Part shown: positions 12,137 to 22,417 of the stretch, piece by piece
Position numbering within the stretch: position 1 is the stretch's first letter
Layout: the number at the start of each line of letters is the position of its first letter
Assembly: GCA_002943765.1 (NCBI GenBank)
Contig: PQWQ01000035.1
Span: forward strand, 296,001-360,000
DNA length: 64,000 nucleotides
Direction of reading: 5' to 3'
Source: Psoroptes ovis
Lineage: Eukaryota > Arthropoda > Arachnida > Sarcoptiformes > Psoroptidae
The notes under the pieces: generated by a model
What the model was told of the DNA's origin: nothing
The model's database searches: none
The model's input: the letters and a program-made list of their open reading frames with translations, nothing else
Program-made: the position numbers and the translations under genes

Positions 12137-13540
12137 TTATTTATTGTAAATAGACAAACAAATCTTTTTATAAAACATTATGATCAATGGTAGATTCAAC
12201 AAAATCAATTCGATGTATTTGAATTTAGTAATGAAAAATATATTACCACAAGAAAAACCCAAACGATTGCCCAGCATCGTTTGAAGGAAAAAATTGATTT
12301 TAATACTTTTTTGGGGAGCAATTAAATAATGAACATTATCAGAATGTAACTTTGACTTTGATAATTTCATGTCCTTAGAAGAGTTATGATGATGACATTG
12401 ACTCAATTTGGTGGATATTTGAAAATGTGAACATGACAAATTAACAACCCATCCAAATAATTTCTGCGAATAATTATGATTAAGGGTTGGTAATATTGAA
12501 AAACGTGAGTACAGAAATGTGATCAAGAAAAACATTGACAGTAATATTAAGAGAAATACGGAGCCAAAAATAGAATTATTATTATTATGGGCCATATATT
12601 TTGCATAAAATATTACTGAAAATAAGATTGCCAATTTAGAAGCGATTTCTAAAGCTAATATTATCTCTTTAAAATCCGCATTAAATGTTAATGTATGTTG
12701 ATATAGACGTAGATATTCATAATGAAATATATCATACTTGGTTTTCATTTTTAATAAATTATAACTACGAAAATTGAAACGATTCTCGAATAATGTGTTG
12801 ATTTTCGATGAAAATTGTCTAAAAAAGAGAATGAAACCTTCAGCAACGATGACCAGTGATTTAAATGAAATGACCATTATTGATATTGCGAATAATGAAT
12901 GAAAATATTCAATCAATGTCATTTGTATTGATAATATTAACACAAATAAACTGATATTTTGATAAATCAATAATAATTCATAAATGATGCGCACCAACCA
13001 AAAAGTTATGGATAATACCATTACGAATCCACCGAATATTGATATTAAATCAATGAACATAACACCATTGTAGAAGTAATTAAGATATTTTTTTGATAAT
13101 AATTTTTCTTCATTGTAATCAAAATAATACATAATCAAATAATTAATATTGAGATTATAATTGATGAATTTATGGAATAATATAATCCATACTGTTTCTA
13201 TCATCAAATTGATCATTATCAAAAATACAATAAGCCATTCAAAACAAGGGATATGAAATATACGTCCGCTATCTTCGAATGTCAATGGGAATACTTTTGA
13301 ATTCCATCGTATTTTAGCCAACCACATCAATGTACATAACCAACTGTTTGAAGTGATTAATATAGCGGGTAATAATGATTTGGCTGTAAATTTTAATTGT
13401 TTTCTATGATAATCATCCAACTCATAGTCAAAGCGTATGATGAGATATTTGAAAGCGGGGAATGTGTAAAACATTAATGTATTAATTATTCGGATATCTG
13501 CTTTAGATTTATTACTAATCGGTAATATCGTTAATCTCAT
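12137..13540 (-). CDS. multi-pass membrane protein, chemoreceptor-like
   Basis: An uninterrupted 467-codon frame beginning ATG (MRLTILPISN). About seven to eight hydrophobic segments are visible, for example SLLPAILITSNSWLCTLMWL, WLIVFLIMINLMIETVWIIL, LISIFGGFVMVLSITFWLV, LFVLILSIQMTLIEYFHSL, KLAILFSVIFYAKYMA, FLLILLSMFFLITFLY and a C-terminal YIELILLNLPLIIMFY. The ending, a short Gly-Phe-Ser-Cys stretch followed by a last membrane helix, recalls arthropod gustatory receptors. The class assignment is an inference from topology; I see no diagnostic motif. It is unusual here in having no intron. A decayed fragment of a related gene lies about 160 bp upstream, which fits a tandemly duplicating receptor family. 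Confidence 0.6.
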   Translation of the reverse strand: MRLTILPISNKSKADIRIINTLMFYTFPAFKYLIIRFDYELDDYHRKQLKFTAKSLLPAILITSNSWLCTLMWLAKIRWNSKVFPLTFEDSGRIFHIPCFEWLIVFLIMINLMIETVWIILFHKFINYNLNINYLIMYYFDYNEEKLLSKKYLNYFYNGVMFIDLISIFGGFVMVLSITFWLVRIIYELLLIYQNISLFVLILSIQMTLIEYFHSLFAISIMVISFKSLVIVAEGFILFFRQFSSKINTLFENRFNFRSYNLLKMKTKYDIFHYEYLRLYQHTLTFNADFKEIILALEIASKLAILFSVIFYAKYMAHNNNNSIFGSVFLLILLSMFFLITFLYSRFSILPTLNHNYSQKLFGWVVNLSCSHFQISTKLSQCHHHNSSKDMKLSKSKLHSDNVHYLIAPQKSIKINFFLQTMLGNRLGFSCGNIFFITKFKYIELILLNLPLIIMFYKKICLSIYNK

Positions 13541-13703
13541 GTTTGATGTTTGTGTTCATTATATTTGATTTAAACCGATTAGTGACCATTATTGAATTGA
13601 TTAGTATTGAATTGAATTTGATGAACAATTTCAAATAACAAAAATCAAATGAATGGTAACGATATTAAACATCAGATGGAGAAAGAAGCAAACAATCATT
13701 CGG

Positions 13704-13848
13704 CTATCGCCATCTTTTATAAAACACCATAATCAAAGATATGTTCGACAGAGTTGATTTGATGTATTTGAATTTAGTAATCATTAAATATATCACCACA
13801 AATGATATTTTGCAAAATTGAATTAAATATTTTTCTTAAATCTATTCG
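13704..13848 (-). pseudogene. relic of a paralogue of the chemoreceptor-like gene
   Basis: On the minus strand this segment matches the last exon portion of the neighbouring gene at both DNA and protein level. ICGDIF corresponds to SCGNIF, and TKFKYIKSTLSNISLIMVFY corresponds to TKFKYIELILLNLPLIIMFY. One extra base after the ATATTT codons breaks the frame, giving an early TAA in the original phase, and the downstream frame ends at TAG near 13704. No matching upstream part is visible, so only about 145 bp of a C-terminus survive. Confidence 0.72.
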
Positions 13849-15626
13849 AACAATGATGCGCATAATGATGATAGTAATAGTTAAATTGAGATAAGTTTTA
13901 TATAATTAAATAGCCGTAGATATTTGTTGTAATGGTTGAAATTGAAAATGTATAAATGATAGATTAACAATAGAAATCGTGAAAAATTCTCCAGGTTTTT
14001 GTCTGACCAAACAACCAAAATGGATGATTATCATTCTTATTTGAGAAATTTGTTTAAAAAGCAAAATATATTTGAAAAAGACGAAATGTTTCTTATTTTT
14101 AAAGAATTATTGACTTTTCACTAATTTACGTCATTGTTTGATCCATTTGTTTATTTTATTGATTATCATTGTTGAAATTAAGTACAGAAGAAAAAATGGA
14201 TTTTGATTAATGAATAATTTAAGAAAGTATACTTATTGATTCAGAGTGAATGTACAAGAATTTTTTTTAATTAAACAAATCTCAAAAAAATATTGTTTTT
14301 GAATTTTGCCTAATTTTCATTTGTTCATAATTCGCTTCTATGCCAAATGATTAATGTCAAGTTCATTTGGAAAAGAAAAACTTTCGAAATATGAAATATA
14401 TGAATTATGATAATTGATAATATGAGCAGGTTGTCAATCAATCAAAAATAATTATCGGTGATTTATTGATATTTATTTTAATTAATTACAATCATTTTCT
14501 CAGACTTGATTTAAAATTCACATTCAAATGATAATTGATTGTACCATTCGAATAGATGAATGATAGAAGATGGAAAAATAAAACATGTTTGCAAAAAAAC
14601 AATTATCAAACATGAATTGCCACCACTAGGTCATGGTCATCGAACGCACAAAACATTTGAATGCGTGTGTTTGTTAAATGGAAAATGAATTTTGCAATAT
14701 TAGAATTTATGCTTAAAATACATTGTTGTTTTGAACGGAATAATAATAATATGAATATAAATATGATCATATAAGCCTTGAAACATTTGATTCGATGAAA
14801 AAATGATGAAAAATATTTATAAATAATTATTTTGAAACATTTTTCTTTTATTAATTTAATTAAATGATCTTTTGCAATGCTTTTTTCTATTTACACAATC
14901 AAATGAATCTCAGATGAAGAATTTATGGAAAATTCGTGAACATTTTTTAATGGAAATATGTCAATTTTTCATTTAACAATGACATTGATTTCGATTTTAA
15001 ATTAAAGGCATTTTTGAATGGAAAATATTTTCCAATCAACTCTTATATCGTCCAAAACCAGAGTTGATCGGTTTCAAAATGAATGAACTTGCAAAAATTT
15101 ATTAGTAAATCATGAACAACTTTGAATGATTGTTGAACTATGAATGTGGAATGTATTTTGTGTTCATAACCTTGTTGACATAAGTTTATGTGATAAGAGC
15201 CATCTTCGATTGGGTGAAATGAATGCCTCTTCAAAATAGTAAATCAAATATGTTGTAGACTTATGAAATAATGGCAAATGTGAATTGTTTCTTTTTGATG
15301 TATGAATCACGATTTCGATTTCAAAATTAAAAAAATGTTGGAGAAAAATTATTTATTGAAAAAATAAAATAATTTTCATAATAAAAATACATACAAATTG
15401 GATTGTTTAATTTGAGAAAAAAAATTGAAAACAAAAAATAATCAAATGAACAAATATGTTTGGCTAATGATTTTGTTTCAACGAATCAATCAAAATGACA
15501 AACATTCTGAAAGTGCATTGATTAAATTGATTTAATTAAGTTTTGATTTTTCCAAAATTAGATAGTCATCTTTTCAATGGTATAATTGCTATGGCAGTGT
15601 TTGCTTGTGTTTTATTGGCCGATCAT
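13849..15626. other. intergenic, no gene recognised
   Basis: AT-rich spacer. A 63-codon frame near 15043-15234 on the minus strand has no recognisable content. Nothing else supported. Confidence 0.55.
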
Positions 15627-16035
15627 TTATTGGACTTGGTATGTTGCTCCAGCTGGTGCGCTGTTTGTGAGACCTGGTTCATTTGAGATGATATTGGCAC
15701 GGAAACCATCATCGTCGGCAACATATTGAACTGTTCGAGTTAAACCTTGTGCATCAACATATGAATATTGGCCTTGGATAACACCGCGTTCATCACCAGA
15801 TTCTTGTCTTGTAAGTCTTGTACCGAATTCGTCAGTTTCATCAAATGTGAATGAATATGGTTCTGGTTTTTCATCATCAACTGGTGCAGCGTTGACGATC
15901 AAAACGACCAAACAAAGAGCGACGAAAAGTTGCTAATCAAATGATTAATTAATTTTAATTATTTTTGTTTCATTTTTTTCATTTTTAATTGAAGTTAATT
16001 CGGCAAAACGAAATTTGAATACTCACTTTGAACAT
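15627..16035 (-). CDS. RR-1 cuticle protein (chitin-binding type 4)
   Basis: Structural protein of soft, flexible cuticle that binds chitin. Two exons: 16027-16035 (MFK) and 15627-15932, giving 104 aa. A signal peptide, MFKQLFVALCLVVLIVNAAP, is formed only after splicing. The mature chain holds one Rebers-Riddiford RR-1 domain: YSFTFDETDEFGTRLTRQE, then GVIQGQYSYVDAQGLTRTVQ, then YVADDDGFRANI, ending NEPGLTNSAPAGATYQVQ. It is a paralogue of the gene at 23962-24524, sharing the tail NEPGLTNSAPA, the exon layout and the size. A TATA box lies about 105 bp upstream. Confidence 0.93.
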
Positions 16036-16138
16036 TTTTAAATTTGAGTTTGATTATGAATTACACAACAACGAAAAATGGAACTAGATAAATGAAATCA
16101 CAAATATTCAATGAAACATTTGTGTTGAATTAAATTAG

Positions 16139-16148
16139 TTTTTATATG
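16139..16148 (-). promoter_or_regulatory. TATA box of RR-1 cuticle gene
   Basis: Minus strand CCATATAAAAAC, about 105 bp upstream of the ATG at 16035. It matches the core-promoter layout of the other two secreted cuticle-like genes in this window. Confidence 0.6.
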
Positions 16149-18124
16149 GTTTTTCAATCAGGCGCCATATCACAGATGCATGCCTGCAAACAGTGGATGG
16201 CACACATTTTCTTTGACATTAAAAACAGTAGTAAAAACTGATTTTCAGAAATGGGAGAAGCAAATGAAGATATCAATTAAGATAAACAGAAAAAATTAAA
16301 CAATTATTGAATCGTCTTTTTTCATTGATCAGAGTTTAAAAGTGAAATTTGAGAAAAAGATAAGATGATTCAAATATTTTCAAGATTAAGTGGGAAAGGT
16401 ATTTTGGCAATGCAGTAAGAGTATATTCAAACAAATATTCGAATTATCATTGATTTTTTTAGTGTTTTATGGACAAACAAAAAGAATGATATTCTATTTG
16501 TTTGAGTTGAAATTCGTTGATAAATTTCTCCACCTATTCAAATTGATGGAACAATTTGAATTGAATAAGAGAAGCAAAAAACACCTTCTCTTGTTGAAAT
16601 TGATTGATCAACGATTGGGAGAGAATAAAATGATGATTCAAAGATGTGCTCATCTTATCATTGATATCAATGAGAAATGAACCTTCAAAACAAATTTGAA
16701 TCTTAGAACCATTGATCATCATAATTGATGATTATCAAAAATTATTTTTAAATCAAATGTCAAAAATATTTTCACAAATTGAGACTAATTCGAGTCAAAA
16801 ATGATAGCTTCCGACATGAAAAGAATATGAAACAAAATCATAATTGTAACTCATTGTTCATTCAAATCAATGAGAGATATTTGAGAAAAAATGCCAAACT
16901 CCTTGAAAATATTCAAATTCATATCCAACAAATGTATGGAAATTGAGCATTTTTTTCAAAATCACCATTGACTTTGAAGCAGCAGATGAAACAAAATTAT
17001 TCGTTCAATCATATAGTGATGTATTAAGCGAATAATTTAAAATAATCATTTGATATCACGTATTGTTAATATTTTTATTGAAACAAATAAACAAAAATAC
17101 GACTGATATAAATGAATTTAACAATGAAATAATTAAAAGATGTTTTTTTCCAATTAAAATGATTATTATAAAAATAATTGAATGCATTCAAACAAATAAA
17201 TAATGTTATCATTGAAGTGAATCTTTGATTTCATTTTTAATTTGATTCACTTTTAATAATTGAATACTTGAATATTTATGATGAAATGATCCATAAAATA
17301 TGTGTTATTATTTGCTAAATTCATATCACATACACATTTGAAACTTTTTAAAATTTCCAAGCTTATCAAGGCTAATCCAATAATAATAATAATAAAAATA
17401 TTTTAAAATTTGATTGTTTAATCAATTATTAATTCGAATAAAACAATTTTTTGCAAATAAGAAAAAACACGTGCCCAATTCGTGATGGTTTCAAGATTGA
17501 AAATAAGAAGTGATCAGAAATTAAAAAAATAAAAAAATGGAAATAACAATCAATTTTGTTATTTCCAATTGAATTTCATTCAAAAAACGTCAAAATATCG
17601 AATTTGACAGAAAATTAATGAAAGCTGAGAGATGGATGAAACTAATCAAATGCGATCACGATTATAATCAATTCGATTATTATTATTTTCCTGAAAATTA
17701 AGACAACAACAAACATTAATCGAGGTATCACTGCAATAAGCTGATACTCAATGTACATGTTTGTCTGTGCCAATGATGATCAAATCGAATGTCGATGTGA
17801 TGATGTTCACATGCATTTGAATGAAGCGAAAATTAATTGAAAAGATACGCGAGACATTGAATCAAATGTGAAATTAAATTGAATTATCATTTTGAACTGA
17901 AAACATATCTGCGAATGGATCAATGTCAAAACAAAATTATTTTCCATGGCATATGCTCAGCAACAAGATTATCATACAAGTCATGTAAAATGATAGCATT
18001 TTAATGATTTTCAGCGAATCCTGAATCAAATTTTAAAAATTTGAATCAATCTTTGAATTAATTTTTTTTGATGGATACACATTTCAATTTGCAAAAATGA
18101 CTAAAAATTTAAATTAATTCAATT
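16149..18124. other. intergenic, no gene recognised
   Basis: AT-rich spacer up to the retrotransposon. A 96-codon plus-strand frame at 16390-16680 is rich in Leu, Lys and Phe, has no recognisable domain and is probably chance. Confidence 0.55.
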
Positions 18125-18129
18125 AATAT

Positions 18130-18254
18130 TGTAAATAAAAGTAATGTTAAGCAGCGTGGTTAACGCAGTTTACAGCAAGCATACCCACAGCTTCTGCGCA
18201 TTTATAATTTTGTTTGTTTCTTTCTAACAGCTCCGCAAGTTTAAATTATTTACA
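18130..18254 (+). repeat. 5' LTR, U3 mostly missing
   Basis: Starts TG and ends CA (TTATTTACA). From 18133 on it matches the last 122 bp of the 3' LTR base for base as far as I can read, but the preceding 143 bp of the 3' LTR, including the full TATAAATA box, have no counterpart. The left edge is fixed by the AATAT target duplication. Confidence 0.82.
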
Positions 18255-18272
18255 GGTTATGGGCTCACACGT
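18255..18272 (+). other. primer-binding site
   Basis: The sequence directly after the 5' LTR is GGTTATGGGCTC..., which resembles the copia-type primer site (internal part of initiator tRNA-Met). It contains the likely gag-pol ATG at 18259. The tRNA assignment is by resemblance only. Confidence 0.6.
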
Positions 18273-21200
18273 GAAGGACGGTATCGTGGTGTTAAATGGC
18301 CGCAACTTTAATCGCTGGAAGACGTTCATCGACATCCTCCTGGCAGAACATCAAGTGCTTGGTCACGTCTTGGCTGAACCCCCGGCTGACGCTGATGATC
18401 AGTACCGTGCTTTGGAAGCACGCGCTAAGCGAATCATATCGCAGAGCCTTGATGACGAAAACCACGTACGCATCGAGTCCTTGACAACTGCGAAGGCCTA
18501 CTATGACGCAATTGTCGGTTACTATCGTGGAGCAGAAAAACGCAACGTCAATAGCCTGTGGGACCGATACTACAGCTTTAAATTCGGTGCATCACTTTCT
18601 AACTCTTTTGTTGAGCTTAGAAACATAGTGACCGAACTACGTAGCGCCAAAGCCGATTTGCCTGAAGAGGCAGTAGTACGTAAAGTACTTTCTATACTCC
18701 CACCGGAGTATGATGGCGTTGCTGATGGTATCGAAGTCATGTCCAAAGATAAAATCACTGTTACGCTTGCTGAAGTTGAAGACTTGGTTCTACGAAAACA
18801 AACTCGTTTAAATCGTCGCAACGAATCGACGGCCGCAATGGATGAACCAAGGGGATCGGCGGACTTGGATTTAAATAATGCTGTTCTGGCTATGCCAGGT
18901 AAATCCAAGAAAAGATTTGACAAACAACGCCCGATCGTAAAATGCTACAATTGCGGGAGAGCTGGACATATTAAGAAATATTGTCGATTGCTGAAGAATG
19001 GTCCACGAAACAACGATGCGATCAACAGAGCTAACCATCATCACAACACCAACGTTGCTCTCGCCTGTGTTCTACCACAATTATCACGTGACGATGCCGT
19101 GTTTTGGATCGACACCGGTGCATCTGAAAGCATATGCAACAACAAAGATTTATTTTGTGATTTACAATTGTTTACAAGTGAAGATGACGCTCGTGCTTTT
19201 GCCGTAAGTGGATACAACGAAGTTTCATCATCCGACAGTCCTCGTGGTATCGGCACTATTCAGTGCAAATTCTTTAATGGTTCATCATGGACTGGTGTAA
19301 CACTTACGAACGTTTTATTTATGCCGAGTAGTCTTTATAATCTAATTTCACTTGGGAAGATCACCGATAAAGACGGCATTAGCTTTGGTGGTATGAAGAA
19401 ACATCTAGTGATATATAAAGATGACCGACCAATCATATATGGCGAGAAGGGTCATGAACTTCGTAATTTGTACAAGTGTTGTGTGAGAGTTGATAAATCA
19501 TGTGTTAATTTTGTGACAAAACCATCGTTAAGTTTGTTGCATGAAAGGTTAGGACATATTAATTGTGATCGCATTCGTGAAATGTCAACAAAACAAAGTG
19601 TTCTCGACATACCGACTAGTTTAGAAGATGGTTATACAATGTGTTCATCGTGCATCGAAGGCAAACTGACTGAAACAACTCATCCTTCTAAATCTGTGAA
19701 ACGTGTATGTGAATCCGGCCAAATTTTGCATGCCGATGTGTGTGGACCAATCGACGAATCAATTCATCGCAATCGTTATTATGTGATTTTTAAAGACGAA
19801 TTCAGCTCTTATAGAAAAGTGTATTTCATGAAAAACAAAAGTGAAGTGATTGACAAATTTAAATTGTGTTACAGTGAAACAAAGATTGAAACTGGTCACG
19901 ATATTCTAGTGCTACGTTCAGACAACGGAACAGAATTTGTAAATGAACAAATGGCCGACTTTATGAGAATGAAAGGCATCAAACATGAGACAAGTGTTCC
20001 GTACACACCTCAACAGAACGGCTTTGCTGAACGTGAAATAAGAAATTTGAATGATCACGCCCGGACCATACGACTGTCTGCCAGATTACCGTATTATTTA
20101 TGGGATGAAATGGTCAATACGACCGCATATTTGTTTAATCGCATTTGTAGTAGCGATGGTGTTACCCCATATGAGAAATGGCACGGTCGGAAACCTTCAA
20201 TAGGTCATTTGAGAATCATCGGGTCCTGTGGCAAAGCACTAGTGAAAAGTCATCATCGTAAATTCGAATCAAAAACATGTGATGTGTACCTTGTTGGATA
20301 TGAAGAATCAACATCAATTTATCGTGTGTATAATCCTCGTCAACGATGCATCCAACGAGTATCATCTGTTAAATTTATTGAAGAAGTTAAATGTTCGCTG
20401 ATGAAAACAACAATGTGTAACGGTGATGATGTGATAGTGAAAAGTAACAAAAGTGACCAAAACAAAATGATTTTTAGTGAAATTGATGATGATATCTTTT
20501 GTGATGCAACTGATGATGAATCAACATTGATTGTGAAAAGCCCAAAATCAAAGGGTAGACCGTTAGGCACCAAAAACAAACAGTATGAACGTAATATTGA
20601 AAGAATCAACTCGTTGAGATCATCAAATGTGATATGTTTAAGTGCCATGTCTGAACCTTCAACATATAGTGAAGCAGTGAACTGTGTTGATAGTGATAAG
20701 TGGCTTGAAGCCATGAATGAAGAAATAGAAAATATCAACAAAAACAATACTTGGATACCAGTTCGCCGGAATACCCAACACGTCATTGGATTGAAGTGGG
20801 TCTATCGAATTAAAGATGACGGAAGATACCGAGCCAGGCTTGTGGCCCTGGGTAACAAACAACGTCATGACAGCTTCAGTGAAACATACGCTCCTGTTGC
20901 TAGAAATGATTCAATCAGATTGATGTTTGCAATTGCTGCTTCACAGAAAATGTTCATAAAACAGTTCGACGTATGCACAGCATTTTTGAATGGCATACTT
21001 GAAGAAGACGTATATGTGGATCAACCACCTGGATTTGAAGATGATTCAGGGTGTGTATTCAAATTAGTTAAAGGACTGTATGGGTTGAAGCAATCACCAA
21101 GTGCTTGGAACAACCGATTTAGCGAAGTGATACTAAAATTAAATTTCAAACAGTCGATATTTGATCCATGTATTTATTATTCGATTACTGAACGATCTTC

Positions 21201-22155
21201 AACGTTTTTGTGCATTTACGTCGATGATGGAATTATAATGTCAACAAACGAAAAAGATTTGAATGATTTGTATTCACTTTTGTGTAAATCATTTGAAGTC
21301 AAAACTGTGACATCGAACGTTTATGTTGGTTTTCAATATGATTATAACAGAGAAAATGGTATTATCAAGTTGTGTCAATCGTCATACATACAACGTAAAT
21401 TAGAACAGTTTAATATGGCTGATGCCAAGATCGTGAAGACACCAATGAATTATTCGATCAAATTGAATGACAATGAAACTGGAGAAAAATCAACATATCC
21501 GTATCGCGAAGCAATTGGTTCATTGCTGTATTTATCCGTCAAAACTAGGCCCGATATTGCCTATGCCGTATCGAAATTATCTGCATTTCTGGAAAATCCT
21601 TTAGATGTCCATGTTAATGCTGTTAAGCATTTGTTTCGTTATTTGAAATGGACAAAAGACCTGTGTATTTATTATAGTGGTAAAATTGATGAAATTACCG
21701 GTTACTCAGATGCAGATTGGGGCGGAAATTTACCATCACGAAAATCTACAATGGGTTATTTAATTTGGTTAAACGGTCCATTAGATTGGAATAGTAAACG
21801 TCAGAATTGTATAGCAACAAGTACATTGGAAGCAGAGTACATCGCTGCGAGTGAAACATCAAAAGTTCTTGTTGGAACTAAGAATATGCTGAAAGAATTT
21901 CAAATCAATGTGAATGGTAAATTGTATTGTGATAATCAAGCCGCAGTGAACACAATTAATGGTACTGCTGGCATTACAAACAAGTTAAGACATGTGGACA
22001 TTCGTTATCATCATGTGCGATCAATCAAGGACAAAATCGATATATCGTGGATTGCCAGCGAAGATCAAATTGCGGACGTTTTTACGAAGTCTTTAACACC
22101 AGGTCCAACAGCAAAAATTATATCCAAAATTTTTAAGAAATGGGGGGAATGTTAG
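18259..22155 (+). CDS. copia-type Gag-Pol polyprotein
   Basis: A single open frame. It is open from 18214, but ATG 18259 (MGSHVKDG) fits better because the earlier ATG lies inside the LTR, giving about 1298 aa. Domains in order: a Gag helical domain (NGRNFNRWKTFIDILL); a CCHC zinc knuckle CYNCGRAGHIKKYC at about residue 230; an aspartic protease active site WIDTGASES; a GAG-pre-integrase HHCC zinc site (LLHERLGHIN...CSSC); an integrase core with Asp (HADVCGP), Asp (SDNGTEF) and Glu (FAERE); a reverse transcriptase with the YVDD catalytic box (CIYVDDGIIM); and an RNase H with SDADWGG, STLEAEY and CDNQAAV. All catalytic residues I looked for are present, so the element may be able to move, although a promoter-deficient 5' LTR would hinder transcription from it. 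Confidence 0.95.
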   Translation: MGSHVKDGIVVLNGRNFNRWKTFIDILLAEHQVLGHVLAEPPADADDQYRALEARAKRIISQSLDDENHVRIESLTTAKAYYDAIVGYYRGAEKRNVNSLWDRYYSFKFGASLSNSFVELRNIVTELRSAKADLPEEAVVRKVLSILPPEYDGVADGIEVMSKDKITVTLAEVEDLVLRKQTRLNRRNESTAAMDEPRGSADLDLNNAVLAMPGKSKKRFDKQRPIVKCYNCGRAGHIKKYCRLLKNGPRNNDAINRANHHHNTNVALACVLPQLSRDDAVFWIDTGASESICNNKDLFCDLQLFTSEDDARAFAVSGYNEVSSSDSPRGIGTIQCKFFNGSSWTGVTLTNVLFMPSSLYNLISLGKITDKDGISFGGMKKHLVIYKDDRPIIYGEKGHELRNLYKCCVRVDKSCVNFVTKPSLSLLHERLGHINCDRIREMSTKQSVLDIPTSLEDGYTMCSSCIEGKLTETTHPSKSVKRVCESGQILHADVCGPIDESIHRNRYYVIFKDEFSSYRKVYFMKNKSEVIDKFKLCYSETKIETGHDILVLRSDNGTEFVNEQMADFMRMKGIKHETSVPYTPQQNGFAEREIRNLNDHARTIRLSARLPYYLWDEMVNTTAYLFNRICSSDGVTPYEKWHGRKPSIGHLRIIGSCGKALVKSHHRKFESKTCDVYLVGYEESTSIYRVYNPRQRCIQRVSSVKFIEEVKCSLMKTTMCNGDDVIVKSNKSDQNKMIFSEIDDDIFCDATDDESTLIVKSPKSKGRPLGTKNKQYERNIERINSLRSSNVICLSAMSEPSTYSEAVNCVDSDKWLEAMNEEIENINKNNTWIPVRRNTQHVIGLKWVYRIKDDGRYRARLVALGNKQRHDSFSETYAPVARNDSIRLMFAIAASQKMFIKQFDVCTAFLNGILEEDVYVDQPPGFEDDSGCVFKLVKGLYGLKQSPSAWNNRFSEVILKLNFKQSIFDPCIYYSITERSSTFLCIYVDDGIIMSTNEKDLNDLYSLLCKSFEVKTVTSNVYVGFQYDYNRENGIIKLCQSSYIQRKLEQFNMADAKIVKTPMNYSIKLNDNETGEKSTYPYREAIGSLLYLSVKTRPDIAYAVSKLSAFLENPLDVHVNAVKHLFRYLKWTKDLCIYYSGKIDEITGYSDADWGGNLPSRKSTMGYLIWLNGPLDWNSKRQNCIATSTLEAEYIAASETSKVLVGTKNMLKEFQINVNGKLYCDNQAAVNTINGTAGITNKLRHVDIRYHHVRSIKDKIDISWIASEDQIADVFTKSLTPGPTAKIISKIFKKWGEC

Positions 22156-22417
22156 AATTTATATAGAATTATTTTGTACTTTGTTTTGTCTTTAATTTGA
22201 TATAATATTCCCCGCATTATATTAATTAATTGTATGATAATTAATTTCTTAAAAATTTGTTAAAAACTGTAATATTTTCAAATTATAAATTGTATAAATA
22301 AAAGTAATGTTAAGCAGCGTGGTTAACGCAGTTTACAGCAAGCATACCCACAGCTTCTGCGCATTTATAATTTTGTTTGTTTCTTTCTAACAGCTCCGCA
22401 AGTTTAAATTATTTACA
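22150..22417 (+). repeat. 3' LTR (full length, 268 bp)
   Basis: Begins TGTTAGAATT immediately after the polypurine tract and ends TTATTTACA. It contains a TATA-like box TATAAATA at 22293-22300. Its last 122 bp equal the 5' LTR. Transcription from this copy would read outward into 22.4 kb and beyond. Confidence 0.85.

Noticed and set aside
16390..16680. 96-codon plus-strand frame near the first RR-1 gene
   Set aside because: Leu/Lys/Phe-rich with no domain, no clear promoter or splice context; probably random in AT-rich DNA.
18145..18254. Possible shorter LTR beginning TGTTAAGC in both copies
   Set aside because: No matching target duplication at those edges and no polypurine tract before the 3' copy, whereas TG at 18130 is flanked by the AATAT duplication.
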